NCBI RefSeq assembly: GCF_023073715.1
Contig: NZ_JADPKA010000029.1
Location: 372,001 to 436,000 of the forward strand
DNA length: 64,000 nucleotides
Reading direction: 5' to 3'
From: Bradyrhizobium sp. 164
Lineage (GTDB): Bacteria > Pseudomonadota > Alphaproteobacteria > Rhizobiales > Xanthobacteraceae
Shown here: piece after piece, positions 6,749-16,514 of the stretch
Layout of the letters: each line of letters begins with the position of its first letter
Position numbering within the stretch: position 1 is the stretch's first letter
The notes under the pieces: model-generated
What the model was told of the DNA's origin: nothing
The model's database searches: none
Seen by the model: the letters and a program-made list of their open reading frames with translations, nothing else
Translations under genes and position numbers: made by a program

Positions 6749-8965
6749 ATGCCTTGTCTTCGTTCTTTGCGGAGTGCGCGTGCGCGCGGCACTCTGCTCG
6801 CGTCCGTATCGATTTTGGCCTTTCCACACACTTCGGATGCCCAGGTAAGTCGGTCGGAACTTCCCTCGGTTATTGTTGAAGCTCCACAGCAAAAGCGCGC
6901 GGCCCGGGTCCGGCCCCACCGCGACGCCGTGCGATCAGCGCGTGTGGCGCGAAGCGCACGACCGGCTGGGCTGCCACAGCAAACCGCGAGCGTGCAAGGC
7001 GCCAGGGTCCCCGGCTCCCTGACGGTGCTGACCGCACAACAAGCGCTTGCGGAAATCAACCAGACGCCGGGCGGCGTAGCGCTCGTAACGGCGGAAACTT
7101 ACAGGAATTCGACGCCCGCCAACACGATCAAGGATGTGCTGGACTACGTGCCTGGTGTGTTCGCCCAGCCTAAATGGGGCGACGACACGCGGCTTTCGAT
7201 TCGCGGGTCGGGCCTGTCGCGCAACTTCCACCTTCGCGGCGTCCAACTCTACATGGACGGCATCCCGATCAACACTGCCGATGGCTATGGCGATTTCCAG
7301 GAGATTGACCCTACTGCCTACAAAGATATCGAAGTCTACAAGGGCGGGAATGCACTCCAGTTTGGCGCGAATTCCCTCGGGGGCGCCATCAACTTTATAA
7401 CTCCGTCGGGCCGCGATTCATTTCCGAACGGCGTGTCTTTCGACGTCGGAGGTTTCGGATTCAAGCGGCTTCAGGCGAACGCAGGTGGCGCGAACGGGCC
7501 GTGGGACGGTTTCGTGACCGCTTCCACGCAGGCCGCTGATGGATTTCGCGATCATAGCTTCGGCTCGAGCAATCGCTTGAGCGGCAATTTCGGCTATCAA
7601 TTCTCTCCGGACGTTGAGACACGATTTTACCTCAATGCCAACCAGGTGCGGCAGCGGATCCCTGGTACCGTGACCAAGGCGTCTGCCTTGACCAATCCGG
7701 AGGCTGCCGCTCCGACGAACGTTGCCATGGATCAGCAGCGCAATATCGATACTGTCAGGTTGGCCAACAAGACGACCGTCCGCTTCGATGACACCAAGGT
7801 TGAATTCGGCGCCTTCGGGCTCGACCGCCATCTGATGCATCCGATTTTCCAGTGGCTGGACTACCGCTACAAGGACTATGGAGGCTTCGCGAAGCTCACG
7901 GATGACCGCACCATCGGCGGCTTTCGCAATAGACTGGTCGCGGGTGTCTACGTATTGAATGGTAGCATCGACAATCAGCAGTTTGCCAATCTTGCCGGTC
8001 AGAAGGGGAGGCTGCTTTCTTCCTCGATCGATCGCTCAGAGAACACCTCCGTTTACGTCGAAGACAGCTTCTACTTCCTTCCGAGCGTCGCAGTGATCGG
8101 CGGTACCCAGTTTCTGTACGCAACTCGCAATCGGCAGGACCGCTTCCTCAGCGACGGAGATCAATCGGGAGCAACGCGGTTCAATCTCTGGTCGCCGAAA
8201 GCAGGCCTCCTGTGGCAAATCGATCCCACATGGCAAGCTTTCGCAAATGTCTCGCGAAGTGCCGAGGTGCCGAGCTTCGGTGAGAGCTCGATTGGTCCGG
8301 GCATTCCAACGATCCCGTTCACCAGCATCCGCGCACAGATCGCGACCACGTACGAAGTCGGAACGCGCATGAGGCGGCCGGAATATGCCTGGGAGCTCAC
8401 CGCCTATCGCGCCAATATTCGCGACGAGCTGCAATGCCTTTATAGCGCGTTCGGGAATTGCAACGTGACCAACGCCGACCGGACGCTTCACCAGGGAATC
8501 GAGGCCGGGGCAGGTGCAGCAATCTTTCGCGACATCTTCGTCAATGGCTCCGCGCCGGACAAGGTCTGGCTTAACGTCTCTTACACGTTCAACGACTTCC
8601 GTTTCGACCGCGACCCGGTCTTTGGGGACAATCAATTGCCGGGTGCGCCCCGTCATTACCTGCGCGCAGAGCTCCTCTACAAGCATCCGACGGGTCTCTA
8701 TGTCGGCCCCAATGTCGAATGGGTGCCACAAGCCTATTTTGTCGATAGCATGAACACGCTCAAGACAGAACCTTATGCGCTGTTGGGATTGAAAGCCGGG
8801 TTCGACAATGGGGGTCCGCTATCCGCCTATGTCGAGGGACGCAATCTCACCAACAAGACCTACATTGCTAGCGCGAGCATCATCGATCGGGCAACGGCGA
8901 CGTCACCCTTGTTCGAGCCGGGTACCGGGCGCGCGGTATACGCCGGAATGAGGTATCGATGGTGA
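6749..8965 (+). CDS. pcuB: TonB-dependent outer-membrane receptor (PcuB-like)
   Basis: The 738-residue protein has a signal peptide (ending near TSDAQ), a plug domain with TIKDVLDYVPGVFAQ and FGANSLGGAINF, and a 22-strand-type barrel closing with AVYAGMRYRW, whose terminal aromatic is typical of BAM substrates. AGGA lies before the ATG at 6749; the open frame extends upstream but without a signal peptide. In this operon it is expected to take up a copper complex across the outer membrane. No TonB box was pinned down with certainty; SELPSVIVEAP after the signal is the best candidate. Confidence 0.88.
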   Translation: MPCLRSLRSARARGTLLASVSILAFPHTSDAQVSRSELPSVIVEAPQQKRAARVRPHRDAVRSARVARSARPAGLPQQTASVQGARVPGSLTVLTAQQALAEINQTPGGVALVTAETYRNSTPANTIKDVLDYVPGVFAQPKWGDDTRLSIRGSGLSRNFHLRGVQLYMDGIPINTADGYGDFQEIDPTAYKDIEVYKGGNALQFGANSLGGAINFITPSGRDSFPNGVSFDVGGFGFKRLQANAGGANGPWDGFVTASTQAADGFRDHSFGSSNRLSGNFGYQFSPDVETRFYLNANQVRQRIPGTVTKASALTNPEAAAPTNVAMDQQRNIDTVRLANKTTVRFDDTKVEFGAFGLDRHLMHPIFQWLDYRYKDYGGFAKLTDDRTIGGFRNRLVAGVYVLNGSIDNQQFANLAGQKGRLLSSSIDRSENTSVYVEDSFYFLPSVAVIGGTQFLYATRNRQDRFLSDGDQSGATRFNLWSPKAGLLWQIDPTWQAFANVSRSAEVPSFGESSIGPGIPTIPFTSIRAQIATTYEVGTRMRRPEYAWELTAYRANIRDELQCLYSAFGNCNVTNADRTLHQGIEAGAGAAIFRDIFVNGSAPDKVWLNVSYTFNDFRFDRDPVFGDNQLPGAPRHYLRAELLYKHPTGLYVGPNVEWVPQAYFVDSMNTLKTEPYALLGLKAGFDNGGPLSAYVEGRNLTNKTYIASASIIDRATATSPLFEPGTGRAVYAGMRYRW

Positions 8966-9042
8966 CGCACCAAATAGCACGCGCCAAATAGCAAATGACC
9001 AAGGACGTCTCTGCCAGAGTAATCATCAATGAGGCTATCGAA

Positions 9043-9576
9043 ATGAAGAAAGTGAAGCAGACTCTCCTCACAATCGCGCTGCTGCTGGGCGGCTGCGCCG
9101 TCGCATCGGCCGACGACGTCAAGGCCGGCGATCTCGTGATCTCGCAAGCCTGGAGCCGGGCGACGCCGGGCGGCGCCAAGGTCGCGGGCGGCTATCTCAC
9201 CATCGAGAACAAGGGGGCGGCGGCGGACAGGCTGGTCAGCGCTTCCGCGGACATCGCGGGGAAGACCGAGATTCACGAGATGGCGATGGATAATGGCGTG
9301 ATGAAAATGCGTCCGCTGGACAAGGGGCTCGTTATTGATCCCGGCAAGACCGTGAGGCTTGCGCCCGGAGGCAATCATTTGATGCTCCAGGAGCTGAAGG
9401 GCGCGTTCAAGCAGGGCGATAAGGTGCCGGTGACGCTTCAGTTCGAGAAGGCCGGCAAAGTCGCAGTCTCCCTCGACGTACAGGGCGTCGGCGCGCAGGC
9501 ACCGGGCGAGGCCGCGCATTCAGGTCATATGGACATGAAGAAAATGCCGGATCACTCGGGAATGAAGATGAAATGA
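9043..9576 (+). CDS. pcuC: Periplasmic copper chaperone PCuAC (PcuC)
   Basis: The 177-residue protein has a signal peptide with a possible lipobox-like LLGGCAV, then the DUF461 domain. The Cu(I) site H-x-M...M...H-x-M is visible as IHEMAMDNGVMKM (near residue 82) and NHLML (near residue 110). A Met/His-rich tail (HSGHMDMKKMPDHSGMKMK) adds further copper ligands. PCuAC proteins deliver copper to the CuA and CuB centres of cytochrome oxidases. ATG 9043 follows GAGG at 9031-9034; an earlier in-frame ATG at 8995 lacks a signal peptide. Confidence 0.93.
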   Translation: MKKVKQTLLTIALLLGGCAVASADDVKAGDLVISQAWSRATPGGAKVAGGYLTIENKGAAADRLVSASADIAGKTEIHEMAMDNGVMKMRPLDKGLVIDPGKTVRLAPGGNHLMLQELKGAFKQGDKVPVTLQFEKAGKVAVSLDVQGVGAQAPGEAAHSGHMDMKKMPDHSGMKMK

Positions 9577-9605
9577 GACGGATCCGAACTCTCGGGAGGC
9601 TGAAC

Positions 9606-10124
9606 ATGCCGAAGCGATTCCGCCTGATCCTGGTTGCTGCGTTCGCCGCCTCGCCGGCGGCGGCGCACGTGTCGCTCGAGACCAAGCAAGCCACGGTCGG
9701 TGCGTCTTACAAGGCTGTCTTCACAGTGCCCCATGGTTGTGCGGGCTCGCCCACGGTGAAGATCCGCGTGCAGATCCCGGAAGGGGTGATCGCGGTCAAG
9801 CCAATGCCGAAGGCAGGCTGGACCATCGATGTCGTCGAAGGCAAATATGCCAGCGAATATGACTATCACGGCAATAAGATCTCGTCCGGCGTCAAGGAGG
9901 TGGCGTGGGCCGGCGGCAAGCTTCCGGACAAGAACTATGACGAGTTCGTCATGCACACGGTTCTGACCGACGAGCTCAAGCCGAACACGACGTTGTATTT
10001 CCCCGTTGTCCAGGAATGCGAGACCGGTGTCAGCCGTTGGATCGAGATCCCGGCTGAGGGGGCAGGGCATTCGCACGAGGGCAAGTCGCCCGCCCCGGGT
10101 GTGAAGCTGCTGCCGAAACCCTGA
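9606..10124 (+). CDS. pcuD: YcnI-like DUF1775 periplasmic copper protein (PcuD)
   Basis: The 172-residue protein begins MPKRFRLILVAAFAASPAAA and is predicted to be cut just before a histidine, giving mature HVSLETKQA. An N-terminal His with the conserved domain Trp is the copper-binding arrangement of YcnI proteins. A DUF1775 core follows (VPHGCAGSPTVKI, VQECETGV with a cysteine pair). GGGAGG at 9594-9599 selects the start at 9606; an ATG at 9573 overlaps the pcuC stop but has no signal. It probably hands copper to the CopCD importer encoded next. Confidence 0.88.
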   Translation: MPKRFRLILVAAFAASPAAAHVSLETKQATVGASYKAVFTVPHGCAGSPTVKIRVQIPEGVIAVKPMPKAGWTIDVVEGKYASEYDYHGNKISSGVKEVAWAGGKLPDKNYDEFVMHTVLTDELKPNTTLYFPVVQECETGVSRWIEIPAEGAGHSHEGKSPAPGVKLLPKP

Positions 10125-11686
10125 TGCGCCTGCTCGCCGCGCTCGCGACGCTGCTCCTGGTCACCGGCTTTGCGACCGGGGCCTCGGCGCATGCGGCACT
10201 CATCTCGGCCGAGCCGGCGAGCGGCAGCAGGCTCATGGCCGCGCCGGAGGCTGTGGTGCTGCGTTTCAACGAGGCCGTCACGCCCGGCGCGATCCGGCTG
10301 ATCGATGGCGCGGGCAGGACGCGGGACGATGTGCGCATCGACGCGTCGGCGGAGGCCATTTCGGTTGCGATGCCGCCGGACCTGCCGCAGGGTACGGCGG
10401 TCGTCAGCTATCGCGTGATTTCGCAGGACGGCCATCCCGTGGCCGGATCGGTGATCTTCTCGATCGGCATGCCGACGGGGACGAAGCCTCTCGCGAACAC
10501 GGATAGCGGGTTGAGCATACTCATCTGGCTGGCGCGGGTTGGTCTTTACATCGGGCTGTTTGTTGGTGTCGGCGGTGTGTTGTTCGCGCGCTGGATCGCG
10601 TGGTCGACGACCAGCATGATCGTGCCGCGCGTGGCACTCGCGGTCGGCCTTCCGAGCGCGGTGATGTCCCCCGGTGCGCTGGGTCTCGATCTCCTCGGCC
10701 TGCCACCGGCAGCTCTTGCGACGGCCGCGCCTTGGAAGGTCGCGTTCGCGACCAGCGCAGGCCCCGCCTTGCTGGTCGCCGTCGCTGCGATGCTGCTGGC
10801 CCTGATGGCGCTGCGTGCCGCCTGGTACGCGCGCGCTCTTGCGTTTATCGCGTTCATCGGCGTCGGCCTGTCGCTGGCCATGACCGGACACGCCGCAACG
10901 GCACCGCCCGAAATGTTGACGCGGCCGGCGGTCTTCCTCCACGGTCTCGGCGTCGCGTTCTGGATCGGGGCAATGGCGCCGCTCGCTGTGCTGGTGTCGA
11001 AGCCGGCGGCCACGGCTTTGCCTGTCGTAAACCGCTTCTCCCGTATCGCCGTGCCGGTCGTCGCCACGTTGGCCCTGACCGGCCTTGGGCTCGCTATCGT
11101 CCAGCTCGAAAGGCCTTCAGCGTTGGTCGAGACCCGCTATGGCCTCGTCCTTTCCATCAAGCTCGCGCTGGTCCTCATGTTGCTCGCACTCGCCGCGCTC
11201 AACCGCTTTCACCTGAGCCCGGCGCTGGCAAGCGATCACGAGGCCGCGTCCGCCCTCAAGCGCTCGATCCTGTTCGAATGTGCGATCGCACTCGTCATCT
11301 TCGCGGTCGTCGCCGGGTGGCGCTTCACGCCGCCGCCGCGGACCATGCTTCCCGAGGCGCCGCTCGCGATCCACGTCCACAGCGACAAGGCAATGTTCCA
11401 AGTCCTGGTCTCGCCGGGTAAGGCCGGTGTCGATGACTTCGTGGTCCAGCTCATGACCGGCGAGGGGACGCCGCTCGCGGCCAAGGAGGTGACGTTGACC
11501 TTGAGCTTGCCCGAGCGCGGCATCGAGCCGATGGAACGGGGTACCTCGCTCGGGCCGGACGGCTATTGGCATGTGCGCAAGGTCGAACTGCCCTTCGCTG
11601 GCCGCTGGCATATCCGGATCGATGCGCTGGTGAGCGACTTCGAGAGCATTACGCTGGAGGATGAACTCGAGGTGGCGCCGCCCTAG
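10124..11686 (+). CDS. pcuE: CopC-CopD fusion copper importer (YcnJ-like, PcuE)
   Basis: The 520-residue protein starts with a signal peptide and a CopC domain whose mature end is HAALISAEPASGS, the N-terminal His being a copper ligand. About eight membrane segments of the CopD domain follow (roughly residues 130-400), including a GHAATAPPE loop, then a C-terminal periplasmic beta domain (about 415-520) beginning HVHSDKAMF. Start and previous stop overlap in TGATG. It is expected to move copper into the cytoplasm or inner membrane and ends the five-gene operon. Confidence 0.9.
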   Translation: MRLLAALATLLLVTGFATGASAHAALISAEPASGSRLMAAPEAVVLRFNEAVTPGAIRLIDGAGRTRDDVRIDASAEAISVAMPPDLPQGTAVVSYRVISQDGHPVAGSVIFSIGMPTGTKPLANTDSGLSILIWLARVGLYIGLFVGVGGVLFARWIAWSTTSMIVPRVALAVGLPSAVMSPGALGLDLLGLPPAALATAAPWKVAFATSAGPALLVAVAAMLLALMALRAAWYARALAFIAFIGVGLSLAMTGHAATAPPEMLTRPAVFLHGLGVAFWIGAMAPLAVLVSKPAATALPVVNRFSRIAVPVVATLALTGLGLAIVQLERPSALVETRYGLVLSIKLALVLMLLALAALNRFHLSPALASDHEAASALKRSILFECAIALVIFAVVAGWRFTPPPRTMLPEAPLAIHVHSDKAMFQVLVSPGKAGVDDFVVQLMTGEGTPLAAKEVTLTLSLPERGIEPMERGTSLGPDGYWHVRKVELPFAGRWHIRIDALVSDFESITLEDELEVAPP

Positions 11687-11849
11687 GCTCGCCGGCTTTG
11701 CTGGCATGCTGCTCCTCAAGCCAAATCTGAAGTCAACGGAAAATGACAGGAATTCCGCCGCGTTAGCGGCTTTTCCTCACTCGCGGTCTTGTGTTTTCGC
11801 TCCCAATCCGGTTTCACTGCAACCCGTCACTGATTCCTAGAGTGTTGCC

Positions 11850-13169
11850 ATGCGGTTGTCGCGATTCTTTCTGCCCATTCTGAAGGAAAATCCGAAAGAG
11901 GCCGAGATCGTCTCGCATCGGCTGATGCTGCGCGCCGGAATGATCCGGCAGGAGGCCGCCGGCATCTATGCCTGGCTGCCGCTTGGCTTCCGCGTGCTCA
12001 AGAAGATCGAGCGGATCGTGCGCGAGGAGCAGGACCGCTCGGGCGCGATCGAGGTGCTGATGCCGACGCTCCAGCTCGCCGACCTCTGGCGCGAGAGCGG
12101 CCGCTACGATGCCTATGGTCCGGAGATGCTGCGCATCGCCGACCGCCACAAGCGCGAGCTGCTGTACGGACCGACCAACGAGGAAATGATCACCGAGATC
12201 TTCCGCGCCTATGTGAAGTCGTACAAGAACCTGCCGCTCAATCTCTATCATATTCAATGGAAATTCCGCGACGAGCAGCGTCCGCGGTTCGGTGTGATGC
12301 GCGGCCGCGAATTCCTGATGAAGGACGCTTACTCCTTCGACCTCAACGAGGCGGCGGCGCGGGTCGCCTACAACAAGATGTTCGTCGCCTATTTGCGGAC
12401 TTTCGCACGGATGGGGCTGAAGGCGATCCCAATGCGCGCCGAGACCGGTCCGATCGGCGGCGATCTCAGCCACGAGTTCATAGTGCTCGCGGAGACCGGC
12501 GAATCCGGCGTCTTCATCAATCGCGACGTGCTGGACCTGCCGGTGCCGGGCGAGGACGTCAATTATGAGGACGATCTGACGCCGATCATCAAGCAGTGGA
12601 CCTCGCTGTATGCTGCTACCGAGGACGTTCACGATTCCGCGCGGTTCGAGCGGGAGGTGCCTGCGGACAAACGAGTGAACACCCGTGGCATCGAGGTCGG
12701 CCAGATCTTCTACTTCGGTACCAAATATTCCGAGCCGATGAAGGCGCTGGTGGCGGGCCCCGACGGTGTCGACGTGCCGATCCATGGCGGCTCCTACGGT
12801 GTCGGCGTCTCACGCCTGCTTGGTGCCATCATCGAGGCCTGTCATGACGATGCCGGCATCAAATGGCCGGAAGCCGTGGCCCCGTTCCGCGCCGTGGTGC
12901 TCAACCTCAAGCAAGGCGATGCCGCGGTCGATGCGGCCTGCGAGAAGCTCTATGAGGAGCTCACCGCCAAGGGCGTGGATGTCCTCTATGACGATACCGA
13001 CCAGCGCGCCGGCGCTAAATTCGCCGCCGCCGACCTGATCGGCATCCCCTGGCAGATCATGATCGGACCGAAGGGGCTTGCTGACGGCAAGGTCGAGATC
13101 AAGCGGCGAGCCGACGGCGCACGCGAGACCATGTCGCCTGCGGACGCGGTCGCCCGCCTGGTCGGCTGA
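11850..13169 (+). CDS. proS: Prolyl-tRNA synthetase
   Basis: The 439-residue protein is the short alphaproteobacterial ProRS, lacking the editing insertion found in the ~570-residue E. coli enzyme. Class II motifs are visible: [19 protein letters not shown] near the start, [34 protein letters not shown] split over motif 2, and [13 protein letters not shown] (motif 3). The C-terminal anticodon domain includes [21 protein letters not shown]. It charges tRNA-Pro in the cytoplasm. The ABC lipoprotein-release genes follow. Confidence 0.96.
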   Translation: MRLSRFFLPILKENPKEAEIVSHRLMLRAGMIRQEAAGIYAWLPLGFRVLKKIERIVREEQDRSGAIEVLMPTLQLADLWRESGRYDAYGPEMLRIADRHKRELLYGPTNEEMITEIFRAYVKSYKNLPLNLYHIQWKFRDEQRPRFGVMRGREFLMKDAYSFDLNEAAARVAYNKMFVAYLRTFARMGLKAIPMRAETGPIGGDLSHEFIVLAETGESGVFINRDVLDLPVPGEDVNYEDDLTPIIKQWTSLYAATEDVHDSARFEREVPADKRVNTRGIEVGQIFYFGTKYSEPMKALVAGPDGVDVPIHGGSYGVGVSRLLGAIIEACHDDAGIKWPEAVAPFRAVVLNLKQGDAAVDAACEKLYEELTAKGVDVLYDDTDQRAGAKFAAADLIGIPWQIMIGPKGLADGKVEIKRRADGARETMSPADAVARLVG

Positions 13170-13242
13170 ATATTGTTCATCGCGCGATATCGCGGCCGCC
13201 AATCCGGCCACAATTGACCCCGAATCATGGGATTATCGAGCG

Positions 13243-14523
13243 ATGGACGAGACCATGACCGAAACCGTGCAGACCGCGCCTTTTGCGCCATTCGAGTGGA
13301 TGCTGTCGGGGCGCTATTTGCGAGCGCGCCGCAAGGAGGGATTCATCTCGGTCATCGCCGGGTTCTCCTTTCTCGGCATCATGTTGGGCGTGGCGACGCT
13401 GATCATCGTCATGGCCGTCATGAACGGCTTCCGCAAGGAGCTGCTCGACAAGATCCTAGGGCTCAACGGCCATATCCTGGTCCAGCCGCTGGAATCGCCG
13501 CTGACCGACTGGAAGGACGTCGCCGACCGCCTCAGCCAGGTCGAGGGCATCCGGCTCGCTGCGCCCGTGGTGGATGGCCAGGCGTTGGCGTCATCGCCAT
13601 GGAACGCTTCGGGCGTCCTGGTGCGCGGCATCCGCTCCGACGACCTCAACAACCTCACCTCGATTGCCAAGAACATCAAGCAGGGCTCGCTCGAGGGCTT
13701 TGACGAAGGGCAGGGCGTCGCGATCGGCCGCCGGCTCGCCGACCAGCTGTCGCTGCATGCCGGCGACAGCGTGACGCTGGTGGCGCCGAAGGGCGCGGTC
13801 ACCCCGATGGGCACAACGCCGCGCATCAAGCCTTACAAGATCGTCGCCGTGTTCGAGATCGGCATGTCCGAATACGATCTCGGCTTCGTGTTCATGCCGC
13901 TGGCCGAGGCGCAGGCCTATTTCAACCGCAGCAACGACGTCACCTCGATCGAGGTGTTCACCACCAACCCCGACAAGATCGACGCCTTCCGCAAGGCGGT
14001 GACGGAGGCTGCGGGCCGCCCGGTGTTCCTGGTCGACTGGCGCCAGCGCAACTCGACCTTCTTCAACGCGCTCCAGGTCGAGCGCAACGTGATGTTCCTG
14101 ATCCTGACCATGATCGTGCTGGTTGCCGCTCTCAACATCGTCTCCGGCCTGATCATGCTGGTGAAGGACAAGGGCAGCGACATCGCGATCCTGCGCACCA
14201 TGGGTGCCTCGCAGGGCTCGATCATGCGGATCTTCCTGATCACGGGCGCCTCGATCGGCGTGGTCGGCACGCTGGTCGGTTTCTTCGTCGGTCTCGTGAT
14301 CTGCCTCAACATCGAGTCCATCAGGCAATTCCTGTCCTGGCTCACCAGCACCGAGCTATTCTCGCCTGAACTCTATTTCCTGTCGAAGCTGCCCGCCGAG
14401 ATCGACGTCGGCGAAACCACGGCGGTCGTCGTCATGGCGCTGACGCTGTCGTTCCTGGCGACGCTGTACCCGTCGTGGCGCGCCGCGCGCCTCGATCCGG
14501 TCGAAGCGCTCCGGTACGAGTGA
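13243..14523 (+). CDS. lolC: Lipoprotein-releasing ABC permease LolC/LolE
   Basis: The 426-residue protein has an N-terminal membrane segment (about residues 35-60), a large MacB-like periplasmic domain and three C-terminal segments of the FtsX type ([31 protein letters not shown] split across the loop; end at [17 protein letters not shown]). It extracts lipoproteins from the inner membrane for LolA. Only one such permease gene is next to lolD, so the complex may be the homodimeric LolF type. The frame is open far upstream into proS; ATG 13243 gives the family N-terminus ([18 protein letters not shown]). Confidence 0.92.
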   Translation: MDETMTETVQTAPFAPFEWMLSGRYLRARRKEGFISVIAGFSFLGIMLGVATLIIVMAVMNGFRKELLDKILGLNGHILVQPLESPLTDWKDVADRLSQVEGIRLAAPVVDGQALASSPWNASGVLVRGIRSDDLNNLTSIAKNIKQGSLEGFDEGQGVAIGRRLADQLSLHAGDSVTLVAPKGAVTPMGTTPRIKPYKIVAVFEIGMSEYDLGFVFMPLAEAQAYFNRSNDVTSIEVFTTNPDKIDAFRKAVTEAAGRPVFLVDWRQRNSTFFNALQVERNVMFLILTMIVLVAALNIVSGLIMLVKDKGSDIAILRTMGASQGSIMRIFLITGASIGVVGTLVGFFVGLVICLNIESIRQFLSWLTSTELFSPELYFLSKLPAEIDVGETTAVVVMALTLSFLATLYPSWRAARLDPVEALRYE

Positions 14524-14530
14524 GGGGCTG

Positions 14531-15232
14531 ATGGAGCAGCAGGGGGCGGAAGATGTACCAGTCATTTATCTCCACGAGATAAAGCGGCAGTACGTGCAGG
14601 GCGAGATGCCGCTGACGATCCTCGACGGCGCCAAGCTGGCGTTGTGGCGCGGGCAGTCAGTCGCGTTGGTGGCGCCGTCGGGGTCCGGCAAGTCGACGCT
14701 GCTGCACATTGCGGGGCTGCTCGAGGCACCGGATTCCGGCGAGGTCTATGTCTCGGGCGCGCCGACCTCGCAGCTGCCCGACATCGAGCGCACCCAGTTG
14801 CGCCGCACCGATATCGGCTTCGTCTACCAGTCGCACCGGCTGCTGCCGGAGTTCTCGGCGCTTGAGAATGTCATGCTGCCACAGATGATCCGCGGCCTGA
14901 AGAAATCCGAGAGCGTCAAGCGCGCCAAGGAGATCCTGGGCTATCTCGGCCTCGGCGACCGCATCACCCATCGTCCGGCGGAATTGTCGGGCGGTGAGCA
15001 GCAGCGCGTCGCGATCGCACGTGCGGTTGCCAACGCGCCGCGCGTGCTGTTTGCGGACGAGCCGACCGGCAATCTCGACCCCGGCACCGCCGAGCACGTG
15101 TTCCAGGCCCTGATGCAGCTGGTCAAGGCGACGCAGGTGTCGATGCTGATCGCGACTCACAACATGGAGCTCGCCGGGCGCATGGACCGGCGCGTCTCGC
15201 TGTCGAACGGCCAGGTGGTCGAGCTCGATTAA
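14531..15232 (+). CDS. lolD: Lipoprotein-releasing ABC ATPase LolD
   Basis: The 233-residue ATPase has Walker [10 protein letters not shown] (near residue 52), the LolD/MacB signature [17 protein letters not shown], and Walker [13 protein letters not shown]. The gene lies 7 bases after lolC and is surely co-transcribed. It powers release of outer-membrane lipoproteins with the LolC/E-type permease. Confidence 0.95.
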   Translation: MEQQGAEDVPVIYLHEIKRQYVQGEMPLTILDGAKLALWRGQSVALVAPSGSGKSTLLHIAGLLEAPDSGEVYVSGAPTSQLPDIERTQLRRTDIGFVYQSHRLLPEFSALENVMLPQMIRGLKKSESVKRAKEILGYLGLGDRITHRPAELSGGEQQRVAIARAVANAPRVLFADEPTGNLDPGTAEHVFQALMQLVKATQVSMLIATHNMELAGRMDRRVSLSNGQVVELD

Positions 15233-15323
15233 AATGCGAAAACAACCCCATGCACAGTAGCCAAGTGCTTGGCCGGACTTGCGAAAAAAATTGGCGACGG
15301 CGCTCCCCCGCGCCCTCTGGGTA

Positions 15324-16412
15324 TCAAGGCCGGATCGCCGTCAGTTTGAACGGCCTGCCATTGGCGGCGGCGTGTTCCACGGCCCCGTTGGCGTGGTCGA
15401 GATCGAACGCCGTCACCTCGTATTCGTCGAGCCTGAGCAGCCCGGCACGCACCAGCGCGATCAGGCGGGTTGCTGCGTCCGGCGGGTACATCCAGACGCC
15501 GTGGATGCTGATGCAGTTGCGCATGATCCAGGGGTAGGGCAGCTCGAGCCCTGCACCGCCCGCCATCCCGACGCCGCCCATCAGCACGACGCGGCCATAC
15601 GGGCGCACCGTCATGACCGCCGCGCGCACCACATTGGTGCTGACCGAGGGCGGCATGATGTCGAGCACGCAGTCGATCGGACCTGATGCCGCGTGCTTCA
15701 TGCTCTCGCGGTCGTCGTCCTCAACGCCAGTGAGCTTGACCGGCTTCACGCGGCTGCCGAAGCGGCGGACGAGGTCGGCCAGGATTGTTTCGTTGCGGCC
15801 GGGCGCGATCACGCAGACCGCGCCCATTGCCAGCGCGACCGAGACGGCCGCGCTGCCGAAATTGCCGGTGGCCCCGCTCACCAGCACAGTTTCGCCTGGT
15901 CGCAGGTTCGCGGCAAGGAAGCCGCCATAGGGCACGAGCAGTGTCCCAAGGGCGCACCATTGCGCCGCTGCCTCCGGTGTGATCGCGCCGAGACGTGTGA
16001 CGTTCTCGGTCGGGACCCGCATCTGCTCGGCAAACGAGCCGTGGCGAAAATGCTTTTGCAGGCGCATGCCGCCAGGGCCGGCGGCCGTGAGCCCTTGCAG
16101 GGCAATGTCGGGCGCAACGGCATCGTCGCGCGAACGCACCGTCGGATCGCAGAACACCCAGTCGCCGATCGCAAGCCTGGTTGCGTCCGGGCCGATCGCG
16201 CGCACCCGGCCGATGCCGCCGGGACCGGGGATAACCGGCAGGTCGAGCGCATAATTGCGTGTCCCGTCGAAGACCTCGTTCATGTAGGACAGCACGCGCG
16301 TGGCAACGACATCGACGATGACCTCGCCGGTGCCGAGCACCGGTTCGGGGGCATTCTCGATCACCAGTGGCGAGCCGAAGGATTTGAGTACGGCAGCTTT
16401 CACGATGTTCAC
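15324..16412 (-). CDS. Medium-chain (MDR) alcohol dehydrogenase-like oxidoreductase
   Basis: The 362-residue protein shows the MDR layout: a GroES-like N-terminal part with PVIPGPGGIGRVRAIGPDATRLAIGDWV (shown here in two pieces, PVIPGPGGIGRV and GPDATRLAIGDWV) and a Rossmann part with GATGNFGSAAVSVALAMGA binding NAD(P). It lacks the usual GHE zinc signature, so it may be a zinc-free quinone-oxidoreductase-type member. It starts at a GTG (16412) and is divergent from an HTH regulator with a perfect 14-bp palindrome between them. Substrate unknown. Confidence 0.82.
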   Translation of the reverse strand: MNIVKAAVLKSFGSPLVIENAPEPVLGTGEVIVDVVATRVLSYMNEVFDGTRNYALDLPVIPGPGGIGRVRAIGPDATRLAIGDWVFCDPTVRSRDDAVAPDIALQGLTAAGPGGMRLQKHFRHGSFAEQMRVPTENVTRLGAITPEAAAQWCALGTLLVPYGGFLAANLRPGETVLVSGATGNFGSAAVSVALAMGAVCVIAPGRNETILADLVRRFGSRVKPVKLTGVEDDDRESMKHAASGPIDCVLDIMPPSVSTNVVRAAVMTVRPYGRVVLMGGVGMAGGAGLELPYPWIMRNCISIHGVWMYPPDAATRLIALVRAGLLRLDEYEVTAFDLDHANGAVEHAAANGRPFKLTAIRP

Positions 16413-16429
16413 CTCTCAAGGTCGGGTGA

Positions 16430-16443
16430 AGCGCATATGCGCT
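16430..16443. promoter_or_regulatory. Perfect palindrome, candidate operator
   Basis: AGCGCATATGCGCT is a perfect 14-base palindrome in the 102-base gap between the divergent dehydrogenase (start 16412) and HTH-regulator (start 16515) genes. Position makes it a good candidate binding site for the neighbouring regulator; binding is inferred. Confidence 0.45.
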
Positions 16444-16514
16444 GCCTTGGAGGGGACAAGAAGGCCTGGTATTATCCTAGTATTGCAACGACCCTCCATC
16501 GCGGGAACGACATC

